Of a DNA stretch of 35,626 nt, positions 17,535 to 25,944 are shown piece after piece. Within the stretch, counting starts at the first letter, position 1. The number at the start of each line of letters is the position of its first letter. Location: assembly GCF_000220255.1 (NCBI RefSeq), contig NZ_GL982514.1, positions 328,098-363,723 on the forward strand. Direction: 5' to 3'. A program made the translations under genes and the position numbers. The notes under the pieces were generated by a model. It saw only the letters and a list, made by a program, of their open reading frames with translations. It was not told the origin of the DNA and did not search any database. This stretch comes from Prevotella pallens ATCC 700821 (GTDB lineage: Bacteria > Bacteroidota > Bacteroidia > Bacteroidales > Bacteroidaceae).

Positions 17535-18508
17535 CTTAGTGCAGGTGGTGTGTAATTGATATATTGCTGGAGACCTTCAATGGTTAAAGGCGTTTTCTTT
17601 ATTTTTTGATAGTTAGGACAGTGGTAGCACGGCAAGTCGGCAGTGCAAGGCTCTCCCTCGAAAAGCACGCTTACTAGATGCTTATAGTTATCACTGTTTT
17701 CCCATTCAAGTATGGATTGGTCATTTATGTTGCCAAATACTTCCCATTTATTGACACTACACCCCAAGATTTTACCGTCCCAATTAATTTGTGGACTGGT
17801 AAAGCAATGGTAGCAGGGTGCTTTATATTCCTTATGATGGACTTTTTTAAATTCTTCCCTGTCAGCAACTCCTAAGCCGCTTTCTGCACGAACGAAATCT
17901 TTATCTCTTACTGGTGAGAATTGGGAATAGTTCAGTTTAGGATTAAATTTGAGCCCCAACTCCTCACAAAGTTTTTTTATCAATGGAATCTCATGCTCGT
18001 TATGTCCAAATATTATGAATTGCCATGATAGATAAGGCCTCTGAGAGTTGTATTTCTGTTTATAATAGTTAAGGCGCTTTATGTTTGCCAACACCTTGTT
18101 AAAGTTTCCTCTAACTCTGTATTGCTCATATGTTTCTTGCGATGCACCATCGATAGACAGATTTAGAAATTCTACTTGGTACTTAACAAGTGCCTCTAAT
18201 ACACTATCATCTACATCATTGAAGTTTGCACCATTACCGCAGTATAGAGTCACGCCTTTTTCATAGGCACATTTTATGATTTCGCCTATTTCCTTGTTTA
18301 AGAAGATTTCGCCCCAGTTTGACATCTCAATTCTCTTAATCTGAGGATTCTGAGAAATAAATTTCACGAACTGTGTTAAACTGAATTGTCCCTTTCCAAC
18401 GATACCACGGTGGGTAATACCTTTGGACGTAGAGCATTCTACACATCGTAATTGACATATGGTTGACATATCAATTGATGCTTCGGTTATTGTAGGAAGT
18501 TCTATCAT
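17531..18508 (-). CDS. Radical SAM/SPASM domain protein
   Basis: The 325-residue protein carries CQLRCVEC (cysteines 18, 22 and 25), EMSNWGEIFLN at the GGE position, and LNLSIDGASQETYEQYR, a stretch typical of SPASM enzymes. The C-terminal SPASM region has the expected cysteines: APCYHC, ILGCSVN, and GEPCTADLPCYHC. SPASM enzymes act on peptides and on sugars (for example 2-deoxy-scyllo-inosamine dehydrogenase BtrN, in a shorter form). With no precursor-peptide gene nearby, a sugar substrate is my preferred reading. It is coupled to both neighbours by four-base overlaps. Confidence 0.85.
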   Translation of the reverse strand: MIELPTITEASIDMSTICQLRCVECSTSKGITHRGIVGKGQFSLTQFVKFISQNPQIKRIEMSNWGEIFLNKEIGEIIKCAYEKGVTLYCGNGANFNDVDDSVLEALVKYQVEFLNLSIDGASQETYEQYRVRGNFNKVLANIKRLNYYKQKYNSQRPYLSWQFIIFGHNEHEIPLIKKLCEELGLKFNPKLNYSQFSPVRDKDFVRAESGLGVADREEFKKVHHKEYKAPCYHCFTSPQINWDGKILGCSVNKWEVFGNINDQSILEWENSDNYKHLVSVLFEGEPCTADLPCYHCPNYQKIKKTPLTIEGLQQYINYTPPALR

Positions 18509-19467
18509 TTGTTCTTAAAATATTCTATTGTTTTTACCAATCCATCAACAAGGCTTGTTTGAGGATGCCAATCAAGTAATTTTTCCGCCAAAGTTATATC
18601 AGGCTTACGCTTCTTGGGGTCATCTACAAGAGCATCGCTATATTGAATAGCTGATTTGGACTTAAGCAGGTCTATTATCAGCTGTGCAAGATCACGTATG
18701 GAGCACTCTTCATTTGGATTGCCGATATTTATTGGTCGACCGATGATTTCGTCGGAGTTCAGCATAGCAACAAGTCCTGTGATAGTATCATCTATATATT
18801 GGAAACTTCTTGTTTGCGAACCTTTTCCATAAATGATAATATTCTTTCCAGAAAGAGCTCTGTTAATGAACTCTGGAATTGCCCGTCCATCTCCACACGC
18901 CATATTGGGGCCATAGGTGTTGAAAATCCTCACAATCTTCACCTTAACCCCATATTTTCTAAAATAGTCCATACATAGGCATTCTGCTGCGCGTTTACCT
19001 TCATCATAGCAAGCTCTTGGTCCCGTGCAAGATACGTTGCCAGAATAAGATTCGGGTAGTATATCAAGTGCTGGATCACCGTATATTTCACTTGTAGAAG
19101 CCTGAAGCATAGGAACGTCAAGCTTCCTTGCCAATTCTAGAAGATTACGAGTCCCGACTACGGAGGTCATCAACGTATCTATAGGCTCTTTGTAATATGC
19201 TTTTGGTGAAGCGACACATGCCATATTGATAATTAAATCAATTGGCACAAGATGAGCGGTGTCATGTTCATCCTTTATATCGAATTGAATGAAATTAAAA
19301 TGCGAGTTATCTTTTAGTTCTTTGATATTTTCGAGACAACCAGTGCTTAGATTATCTATACATGTAACTTTACAACCACTATTAACTAAAACCTTACAAA
19401 GGTTTGAGCCAATAAAGCCAGCGCCGCCAGCCACTAAGATATGCCTAAATTTTATATTCCTTATCAT
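18505..19467 (-). CDS. NAD-dependent sugar epimerase/dehydratase, UDP-glucuronate-decarboxylase-like
   Basis: The 320-residue protein has GGAGFIGSNL near residues 14-23, ASTSEIYGDP, and GPRACYDEGKRAAE, which contains the YxxxK catalytic pair in the form characteristic of UDP-xylose synthases (UDP-glucuronate decarboxylase). RIFNTYGPNMACGDGRAIPEFI also fits that family. The expected reaction turns UDP-glucuronate into UDP-xylose or its 4-keto intermediate. A related dehydratase is possible. It lies directly after the B12 radical-SAM pseudogene, with a four-base overlap. Confidence 0.8.
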   Translation of the reverse strand: MIRNIKFRHILVAGGAGFIGSNLCKVLVNSGCKVTCIDNLSTGCLENIKELKDNSHFNFIQFDIKDEHDTAHLVPIDLIINMACVASPKAYYKEPIDTLMTSVVGTRNLLELARKLDVPMLQASTSEIYGDPALDILPESYSGNVSCTGPRACYDEGKRAAECLCMDYFRKYGVKVKIVRIFNTYGPNMACGDGRAIPEFINRALSGKNIIIYGKGSQTRSFQYIDDTITGLVAMLNSDEIIGRPINIGNPNEECSIRDLAQLIIDLLKSKSAIQYSDALVDDPKKRKPDITLAEKLLDWHPQTSLVDGLVKTIEYFKNK

Positions 19468-20216
19468 AGCAAATGATAGTCTTCTAGTAATCTAATGTGC
19501 TCTTCGGATAAATTGAATCCAGTCTCACCTACAGCAATGTTTCTGTTATATTTGGCCCATTCCTCGTTACTTGTTGGTTCTTTCCAACCAGATGCCAGAA
19601 GCTCGTCGAAGAATTCTGTTCCTGGATATGGATTAAAGCATTTCGGTCCATCAATTTTGATATTGTCGTGTTCATCTAATTCTTTTACCAAAGACAGAGT
19701 CAGTTTCAAATCCTCTGGAGATTCTCCAGGCAAAAGCATTATAAATGACAAATCAACATGTATGCCCATTTGCTGACACATTTGCATTTTCTCTATAACT
19801 TTTGCCCTTGTTATTCCTTTGTGCATTTTTCGCAGCATTTTGTCAGAACCAGATTCAATGCCGATATAGAGTTTGGCCACGTTTGAAGATAAGGCTCTTT
19901 CTACAAGAGCTTCGTCAACACGCATCAAATCCAGCTCCACAGATGTCGGCATTTTGTATTTTTCAATAATACTCCACGCCCTTGTAGGGTCAACGAAAAT
20001 GTTGTCATCATAAAACATCCAGCCCGTGACACCGTAATTGTCAATAAGGTAATCCATCTCCTTATAAACATTTTGCAATGGATATCCTCTCCATTTTGAA
20101 CGATTCACAACAGTGTTATAACAAAAAGCGCATCTTTTTACATAGCCTTTACTCGTCATGAATGGAAGAATCTTGCCTGGTATATAATTCTTTCTCTTCT
20201 GTATAGGTTTGTCCAA
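19464..20216 (-). pseudogene. B12-dependent radical SAM protein, C-terminal part (broken gene)
   Basis: This is the radical-SAM half of a split protein. The open frame begins with a TTG at 20216 and has no good start of its own. DKPIQKRKNYIPGK joins smoothly to LDIT in the upstream part if one base is restored near 20220. The cluster motif reads GYVKRCAFC, where GCVKRCAFC is expected: the first cysteine codon TGT has become TAT, so one of the three iron ligands is missing. Later parts (YDDNIFVDP, ELDLMRVDEAL, YIGIESGSDKML, LLPGESPED) are normal for BchE/elp3-like radical-SAM domains. Two separate lesions argue for a dead enzyme. Confidence 0.75.
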
Positions 20217-20749
20217 ATACTTGTTATGTCCAACAAAGCAAAGGGATGATAACCCAATGTATCAGGCATGGTTATAGCAGGTATAGGAGAAATACGAAAT
20301 TCTCCATTATCAATGTAACAAAGCCCAGGAACAGCATCTGCACTTATTTTTCCTTGCCGCCACAAGTAAAATTCATACAGATTTTGTTCTGCTTCTCCTC
20401 TTAGCACTGCATCCACACATGAATCTTGCAGTGAAATCTTTGGCAACAAGGTTACATGTGTACCTGCCCAGTAGACAAATATTCCCTGATTATGTAGAAG
20501 CTTTGATACCTCAATGACAGACAATAGGTTAGGAGAGGTCATAACAGAAAAGCCTACAGCGATTGCGCCCTCGCAAACTCTCAAGAGTTCTTTAAGACCC
20601 TCTTTAGTGTTTACTATGTGGCGAACTATGACTTCAACGTTATTTCGTTGAAGAACAGATACCGCAATTAATATTCCAAATGGCGGTGAAAACTGTCTAT
20701 GGACTTTTTCTGTATTGTTCTCTATATTGACTAAGACAATATGATTCAT
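20156..20749 (-). pseudogene. B12-dependent radical SAM protein, N-terminal part (broken gene)
   Basis: The 197-residue frame holds a cobalamin-binding-type Rossmann domain (FSPPFGILIAVSVLQ, VGFSVMTSPNLL, YWAGTHVTLLPK, AVLRGEAEQNLYEF), as in B12-binding radical-SAM enzymes. These often have no DxHxxG motif in this class. It ends in HPFALLDIT and then runs into unrelated residues because of a one-base deletion, while the true continuation lies in the next frame from about 20216. Intact relatives form methyl groups, C-C bonds or rings using methylcobalamin. It overlaps the dehydrogenase gene end by four bases. Confidence 0.7.
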
Positions 20750-21951
20750 AAGAATTTTCTCAAATGTATTACTTTTCCATCAAACTTGTTACTATTTTGC
20801 ATTTCCCAAAATTCGCTATGATTAACCATAATGATGATCGAATCATACAGCCTCAAATCAGGCTTCGTTGGAAGTAATGATATGGAATATTCTCTTTTTA
20901 CTTGTTCAATATTGACTAACGGGTCATAGCACTCAACATCAATACCACGAGCTTCCAGATATTTTATTATTTCAGCGACTTTGGTATTGCGAATGTCTGC
21001 ACAGTTCTTTTTGTAAGAGAAACCAAGCAGAAGAATTTTTGCTGATTCTTTTTCTGACACAATATCTAAGATTCTATCTGCGACCGATGTAACCTTCTTC
21101 TCATTAGTTGTACGACTTTGAGAAACCAAGGGTAAATCGACACTTTTTATGGCTGCCCTGTTCAATAGATAATATGGATCAACACCGATGCAATGACCTC
21201 CAACCATGCCTGGACGGACATCATTGAAGTTCCACTTTGTTGCCGCACAATCTGTGACCTCATTTATGTCAATACTTTCAGCTCTACAATAATCTGCGAA
21301 CTCATTTGCAAGAGCAATAACAACATCTCTCTGAACATTCTCGTACATCTTTGCAGCTTCTGCTATTTTGATGGAAGAAGCAACAACTACGTTTTCTTTT
21401 AGAACGGACTGATATACATTTGCTATTACATCTCGAGCACGAGGTGTTGATCCAGACACTATTTTTCTAACATTCTCCAATGTGTGGATATTGTCACCGA
21501 CATTAATTCTTTCGGGTGAATATCCAACAAAGAAGTCAACATTGCAAGTCAATGACGAGACTTGTTCTAGTATTGGTACACAAACTTCTTCCGTAGCACC
21601 AGGATAGACCGTTGATTCAAAAACTACAATATCGTTTTGATAGAGAAGTGTAGCCAGATTAGTACATACATTCTTCAATGCTGTTAGCTTTGGTAAATTA
21701 TTTGAGTCAACAGGTGTGGGTACTGCAACAATATAAAAGTTGCAATTCGCAATATCACTCCATTCGTTGCTGACCTGGAATCTATAAGTTTCCTTAATAA
21801 TGGACTGCAAGTCTTTGACCTTTTGCGCATTTATATCAAGTCCTACACACCTATATTTACTGGAAAACAGTTGCAAAAGGGGAAAGCCAACGTATCCTAA
21901 CCCTATGACTGCAATCCGCAGTTGTTCAATTTCCATATTTGTCATCTTCAT
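20746..21951 (-). CDS. Nucleotide-sugar (UDP-glucose/UDP-GlcNAc type) 6-dehydrogenase
   Basis: The 401-residue protein has the NAD site IAVIGLGYVGFPLL, VAVPTPVD, FESTVYPGATEE, YSPERINVG, a conserved lysine in IAEAAKMYENVQRDV, and the catalytic cysteine in GGHCIGVDPYYL. GHCIGVDPYYL and the ERINVGD form fit the WbpO/TviB group, which oxidises UDP-N-acetylhexosamines to uronates, although UDP-glucose cannot be excluded. I placed the start at ATG 21951 because its first bases overlap the TGA of the upstream fragment (ATGA), as with most junctions in this operon. ATG at 21960 is an alternative. It is the first intact gene of the operon. Confidence 0.85.
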   Translation of the reverse strand: MKMTNMEIEQLRIAVIGLGYVGFPLLQLFSSKYRCVGLDINAQKVKDLQSIIKETYRFQVSNEWSDIANCNFYIVAVPTPVDSNNLPKLTALKNVCTNLATLLYQNDIVVFESTVYPGATEEVCVPILEQVSSLTCNVDFFVGYSPERINVGDNIHTLENVRKIVSGSTPRARDVIANVYQSVLKENVVVASSIKIAEAAKMYENVQRDVVIALANEFADYCRAESIDINEVTDCAATKWNFNDVRPGMVGGHCIGVDPYYLLNRAAIKSVDLPLVSQSRTTNEKKVTSVADRILDIVSEKESAKILLLGFSYKKNCADIRNTKVAEIIKYLEARGIDVECYDPLVNIEQVKREYSISLLPTKPDLRLYDSIIIMVNHSEFWEMQNSNKFDGKVIHLRKFL

Positions 21952-22184
21952 GATTCCCATCTATTCAATACCCTGTATTTTTTTATAAACTTAGTCTCAT
22001 TTCTGACATTCTGAGATGGAATATAAATGGAACGTTCTTTGCTGAGTTTAGTTAAATATGTCCTTACCATTTCATGATTTTTATCAGCCAGACAAGAAGT
22101 CTTTTTTCGTGATAACGCCCAGTCAATGCTCTGAGGATTGATACTGCCATAGCAGTTTGTGATATCTGTCACAAACATATATCT
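21948..22184 (-). pseudogene. Reverse-transcriptase-like fragment
   Basis: The open frame enters from the IS5-type end at 22184 (in-frame ATG at 22178) and encodes about 77 residues. FVTDITNCYGSINPQSI followed by DWALS looks like motif A of retron/defence-type reverse transcriptases, with the catalytic aspartate in TDI. SIYIPSQN sits where IPQGS would be expected. The YxDD motif and everything upstream are absent. The IS5-type element removed the 5' part; the 3' part may also have been lost by deletion. The stop TGA overlaps the ATG of the dehydrogenase (ATGA), so it may have been the gene just before the operon. Confidence 0.45.
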
Positions 22185-22193
22185 AGTCGACTC

Positions 22194-23603
22194 TCAAAAA
22201 GGTGACATAGCATTTTTCATATAAACCTGCGGGAAGAATTGGTGATGAAAATTTAATTCCCGTCTTCCACAGCACCACAATATCACCCTTTCAACAAGGC
22301 ACAAAAGAAGCCTCATGGCTCTTTTGAAGTTGAATGCGGCAGCTGCAAGCATGACATTGATGGAGTCTCCGAAAAGACCCTTGTAGAAGTTCCTCCCTAA
22401 CCGATAGTCTACCTTGCAGTGGCCTATGACAGGCTCTATTCCTGCCCGCTTGCGGAAGAGTTTGTGTTTTTTGTTTTTGGAGTACTGTGAGTCTGTTTTC
22501 TTTGGCATGTCCGGAATCATGTTTTGTGTCTGCCCGCTCATGCTTTGTCCCCGGTATCCCCTGTCGCAGGCAAGTGCTTTTATTTTCCTGTCATACAGTC
22601 GTCTGACCTGCTCCATTGCCTTGTCTATCGTCTGGCCGTCATACTCGTTGCGGAATGACAGCGCGCCGATGATGAGCCCGTCCCACAGCCTGACGATGGA
22701 GACCTTGTTGCCAAACTCGTACTTCTTGCCCTCTTTTCCCTTGCTGATGCAAAGTACGTCCGGCTCGTGAAGCGAATAAATCTTATGCCCGTCCAACCGC
22801 TCGCCATTGACAAACCTCATGCAGGTGTCAATCCGTTCCCGATAAGCGTTTTTATCAGGCAGCAGGCGAAGCAGTTCCCTGAGCAACCTGCCCGCAATGG
22901 TGCGCATCCGCTTGTCGGCCTTCCTGACTTTGGCCTTGCTGTTCTTCCTGCCCCTGAAACGTTGAACGAGCTTCAGTCCCTTTATCTCCCTGGCATAGCT
23001 CTGGCGGACCTTGAGGTTTTCCTTCTCCGCCACGCCGTGGCAAAAGTCTATCACCTTGTTCAGGAGCTTCGAGTCCGTGGGGAAGGTCACGTTCTTCTCC
23101 TGCACCGTCGTGTCAATGAATGCGGTCTGCTCCGCATCGGGCTTGCGTCCGCGTCCATCCTTGCCGTCTTTCCCCATGGTCTCCTCTTTCCTCTGGTCGT
23201 CGATTGAAAGATTGATGCGGATGCTCTCCTTGAGTATCAGCTCCATGCCGAATTCCCCGATGCGACGACGGAACTCGACAAGCTCGGTGGGAACGCAGGG
23301 AGTGTCAGTGCGGAAAGCCTCCATTCCACAAAAATACTGGAAGTAAGCGTTCTCCGAGAACTGCTCCACGACACTCTCGTCTGAAACGTTGCGAAGGTGT
23401 TTCAAGATAAGCATACCCACCATCAGACGGATGGGCTTGGCCATGCGGCCGGTGTCCTTGCTGTAAAGTGGGGCAAAAGACTGCTCAAACACATTCCAAT
23501 CAATCAGATTGGCTAACTTGTACAGGGAGTTATTGGGAGAGAGCATTGCCTCAAGATTCCAAAATAATGATGCCTGACGGACTTTGGATGGAGATTTACG
23601 CAT
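22194..23603 (-). CDS. IS5-family transposase
   Basis: The protein, starting at MRKSPSKVRQASLFW, has the N-terminal domain common in this group (MAKPIRLMVGMLILKHLRNVSDESVVEQF) and a DDE core: the first aspartate in AFIDTTV, the second in ALACDRGYRG, and the glutamate in RAGIEPVIGHCK. It is about 470 residues long, close to the usual size, and intact. A promoter-like TACCTTTG sits upstream at 23629-23636. IS5 and IS1182 families are close; the four-base duplication leaves IS1182 possible. A longer start at 23639 exists but lies upstream of the promoter element, so 23603 is preferred. Confidence 0.85.
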   Translation of the reverse strand: MRKSPSKVRQASLFWNLEAMLSPNNSLYKLANLIDWNVFEQSFAPLYSKDTGRMAKPIRLMVGMLILKHLRNVSDESVVEQFSENAYFQYFCGMEAFRTDTPCVPTELVEFRRRIGEFGMELILKESIRINLSIDDQRKEETMGKDGKDGRGRKPDAEQTAFIDTTVQEKNVTFPTDSKLLNKVIDFCHGVAEKENLKVRQSYAREIKGLKLVQRFRGRKNSKAKVRKADKRMRTIAGRLLRELLRLLPDKNAYRERIDTCMRFVNGERLDGHKIYSLHEPDVLCISKGKEGKKYEFGNKVSIVRLWDGLIIGALSFRNEYDGQTIDKAMEQVRRLYDRKIKALACDRGYRGQSMSGQTQNMIPDMPKKTDSQYSKNKKHKLFRKRAGIEPVIGHCKVDYRLGRNFYKGLFGDSINVMLAAAAFNFKRAMRLLLCLVERVILWCCGRRELNFHHQFFPQVYMKNAMSPF

Positions 23604-23628
23604 CGTTAATTTGCAGGGTTTTACTATA

Positions 23629-23636
23629 CAAAGGTA
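23629..23636 (-). promoter_or_regulatory. -7 promoter element of the IS5-type transposase
   Basis: TACCTTTG on the minus strand fits TAnnTTTG and lies about 26 bases before the transposase ATG at 23603. It supports that start over 23639. Confidence 0.45.
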
Positions 23637-23778
23637 CAAAACTTTGTAGAAATATGCAAGTTTATGGACGATTATTTTGTTGATAACCAGATAGGTAAAT
23701 ACTTTTCAAGGGACGACTAATTTTGGTTATCAATTATTTAACGTCGTTCTTTCCTGTTTATTGCTTACGGCTTTTAAT

Positions 23779-23864
23779 ACCCATATAAGGGTAATGATGA
23801 ACACCCATATAAGGGTATTGCCTATTACCCTTATAAGGGTGTTGGGACATACCCTTGTATGGGC
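23779..23864. repeat. Four palindromic 14-mers with an exact 24-bp period
   Basis: ACCCATATAAGGGT (23779-23792), ACCCATATAAGGGT (23803-23816), ACCCTTATAAGGGT (23827-23840, a perfect palindrome) and ACCCTTGTATGGGC (23851-23864) start every 24 bases, with 10-base spacers of unrelated sequence. The array lies just outside the IS5-type element, 114 bp from the stop of the gene at 23978. The spacing suggests protein binding on one face of the helix. The rest of 23720-23977 holds no credible gene. Confidence 0.85.
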
Positions 23865-23977
23865 AAGTTCAAACAATCTATGTATGGCTTACCATTGCCT
23901 TATTGTCTTAATGTTATACATTCTTTCATTTATTGCTGCGATGGCTTGGCGTTTGTGTGCTACGTTTGTTGTTCTTT

Positions 23978-24187
23978 TTATTTTGACAGTTCCTGATTTG
24001 GAGTATTACGCCCTTTCCCTCCATCGCTTATTACTTGACTATCCAATAAACCTTTACATATATAACCTACAACATACTCTATAGGTGTCTGTAGTTCAAT
24101 ATCATTATTATTTATTAAATCATTAATTAAATCATTCACGACAGTCCAAGTTTTATCCTGTTCGTATTTTATATATGGATGCTGCAT
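23978..24187 (-). CDS. Small conserved hypothetical protein (first copy)
   Basis: The 69-residue protein starts MQHPYIKYEQDKTW and contains TPIEYVVGYICKGLLDS. It resembles small Bacteroidales proteins of unknown function. There is no signal peptide; the C-terminal end is polar. A nearly identical start occurs at 35562-35626 on the plus strand (two base changes in 64), with the same A-rich bases before the ATG. An IS1380 end lies 18 bases upstream of this ATG, so the native promoter has probably been replaced. Confidence 0.7.
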   Translation of the reverse strand: MQHPYIKYEQDKTWTVVNDLINDLINNNDIELQTPIEYVVGYICKGLLDSQVISDGGKGRNTPNQELSK

Positions 24188-24205
24188 AATTTATTTTTTG
24201 TTTTT

Positions 24206-25543
24206 CCTTAATTCCGCAGCACAATTCCTTGTAAGAACTCCAAGTGTCTGAGAAACAAAGTTCTCAAAACACTTGGATAAGTCAGAAATTTCACTTACCT
24301 TAGTGCTACCAACAAAAAAACAAATAAAAAATCTGACATGACAAAGGTTGCAATTAAAAACGAGAATATCACTTCTTTCGGTGGAATTTATCACATTATG
24401 GACGTTTTCTCAAAGTTGGGCTTTGAAAAACTTACCGAATCCGTATTGGGCAAACGTGGAAGTAGCGGCAAGGCATTCAGCCATGGAAGTATTTTCGGCT
24501 CTCTCTTCTTCAGCTCCCTTTGTGGTGGAGAATGCCTTGAGGACATCAATGCACTTATAGGGCAGTTCAAGCAGAGACCTAATACACTATTACCCGGTGC
24601 CGACACTGTGGGGCGCGGACTAAAGGAGCTTGCTGAAGAGAACATTGTCTACAAGAGCGAAACCTCCGGCAAGTCTTACAGTTTCAATACGGCAGAAAAG
24701 TTGAATACTTTACTTTTACGGATGATACGGAGAATGGGGCTTATAAAGGCGGGCTGTCATGTTGACTTAGACTTTGACCACCAGTTTGTTCCTGCCCATA
24801 AGTTCGATGCAAAGTATTCCTATAAGCAGGTTTTTGGCTATTCCCCTGGTTGGGTTTCCATCGGGGGCATCATAGTCGGAGGTGAGAACCGTGACGGAAA
24901 CACCAATGTGATATTCCATCAGGAGGACACGCTCCGTCGCATTATGGACCGTGTAACCTCAGAACTTGGTGTCGTGATAGAGCGTTTCCGTGCCGACTGC
25001 GGGTCGTTCTCGAAGGAAATCATCCAAACCGTAGAGCAGCGCTGCAACACGTTCTACATTCGTGCTGCCAACTGTGGCAGTCGCTATGAGAACTTCCGAC
25101 AGTTGAAAGAATGGAAGAGCATTGAAGTTGGTTATGAGAAATGCGATGTCACATCCATCAGCATGGACAACCTAATAGAAGGAAGGTCATACAGGATTGT
25201 CGTACAGCGTAGTCCATTGAAAGACAAGGATGGCAAGCAACAGACGGATATGTTCGGAGTAATATACACATACCGCTGTATCCTCACCAATGACTGGGTG
25301 TCTACCGAGAAGGCAGAACGTTCTGAACCTGTATACAAACAAAACATACTATTCTGAAGTGTTCCTTGAATAAGCAGCATTTCTTTGTGGTTTTTCATAC
25401 TTCCCCATTGGTTTGGGTGGGGGATTTCATGCCTAAGCAAGAACCAAGAACCCTGGAAAATTCCCAAATCAATGGATTAATCCCAAAATATCACTTCAAT
25501 ATATAAAAGTACCTCACAAGGAATAATGCTGCGGAATTGAGGG
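24206..25543 (+). mobile_element. IS1380-family element, internally deleted
   Basis: Left CCTTAATTCCGCAGCACAAT (from 24206, repeat to 24235) matches the inverse of the right end, CCCTCAATTCCGCAGCATTA (repeat 25513-25543), over about 30 bases with a few changes. The single transposase gene lacks its C-terminal part. No clear target duplication was found. Element length is about 1.34 kb. Confidence 0.75.
24338..25357 (+). pseudogene. IS1380 family transposase, C-terminally truncated
   Basis: The 339-residue protein begins like IS1380 transposases (NENITSFGGIYHIMDVF), has the aspartate in CHVDLDFDHQ, a second in FRADCGSFSKE, and stops at NDWVSTEKAERSEP and then a stop codon at 25357. The region after DW, where the final glutamate-containing helix of these enzymes should be, is missing, and about 180 bases remain before the right repeat. 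This points to an internal deletion, so the element probably needs a transposase from elsewhere. Confidence 0.75.
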
Positions 25544-25944
25544 AATTAATAGAACCTACCTTAATTGTTGATGCTCTTTATTGTCATTCAATGATTATTT
25601 TTGTATTCTTTGATTGAATCTTTTATGAGTTTAGTTGTCATATTCAAGAAAAACAGCTATCTTTGTTTCGTTATTTAGATGGAGTAGGTGTTATGCTAAG
25701 TTTTTTAATTTTTGATGCACCTTGTCCCTCAAACACTTCGATATAAAATATGGTTGTGTAGCTCTTTGACCAAGTTAAAAACATCCTCAATAGAATATGT
25801 GCTAATGATTCTTGTTGGGTCATATACACAATGTGTTACTGGTGTGTTATCACCACAAAAACAACTGCAAAGTGAAAGTTTAGCAAAACAGTTTAACACA
25901 TTGTCATATATCCAATTATATCAAAATGCAAGAATATTGGAAAT

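Larger units (their letters stand above)
22184..23719 (-). mobile_element. IS5-family element
   Basis: The ends are TAGTCGACTCTCAAAAAGG (from 22184) and, as inverse of the right end, TTAGTCGTCCCTTGAAAAG (to about 23719/23720); they agree at roughly two thirds of positions. CTAG on the left and CTAA on the right could be a four-base target duplication with one change, as in IS1182-like elements. One transposase gene fills it, and its stop codon lies inside the left repeat. It interrupts the reverse-transcriptase-like frame. Confidence 0.65.

Noticed and set aside
22414..23346. Several long plus-strand frames inside the IS5-type transposase
   Set aside because: They are antisense shadows of the transposase, which has normal catalytic motifs on the minus strand.
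23761..24084. A 107-residue plus-strand frame
   Set aside because: It contains the 24-bp palindrome array and is antisense to the small conserved gene at 23978.
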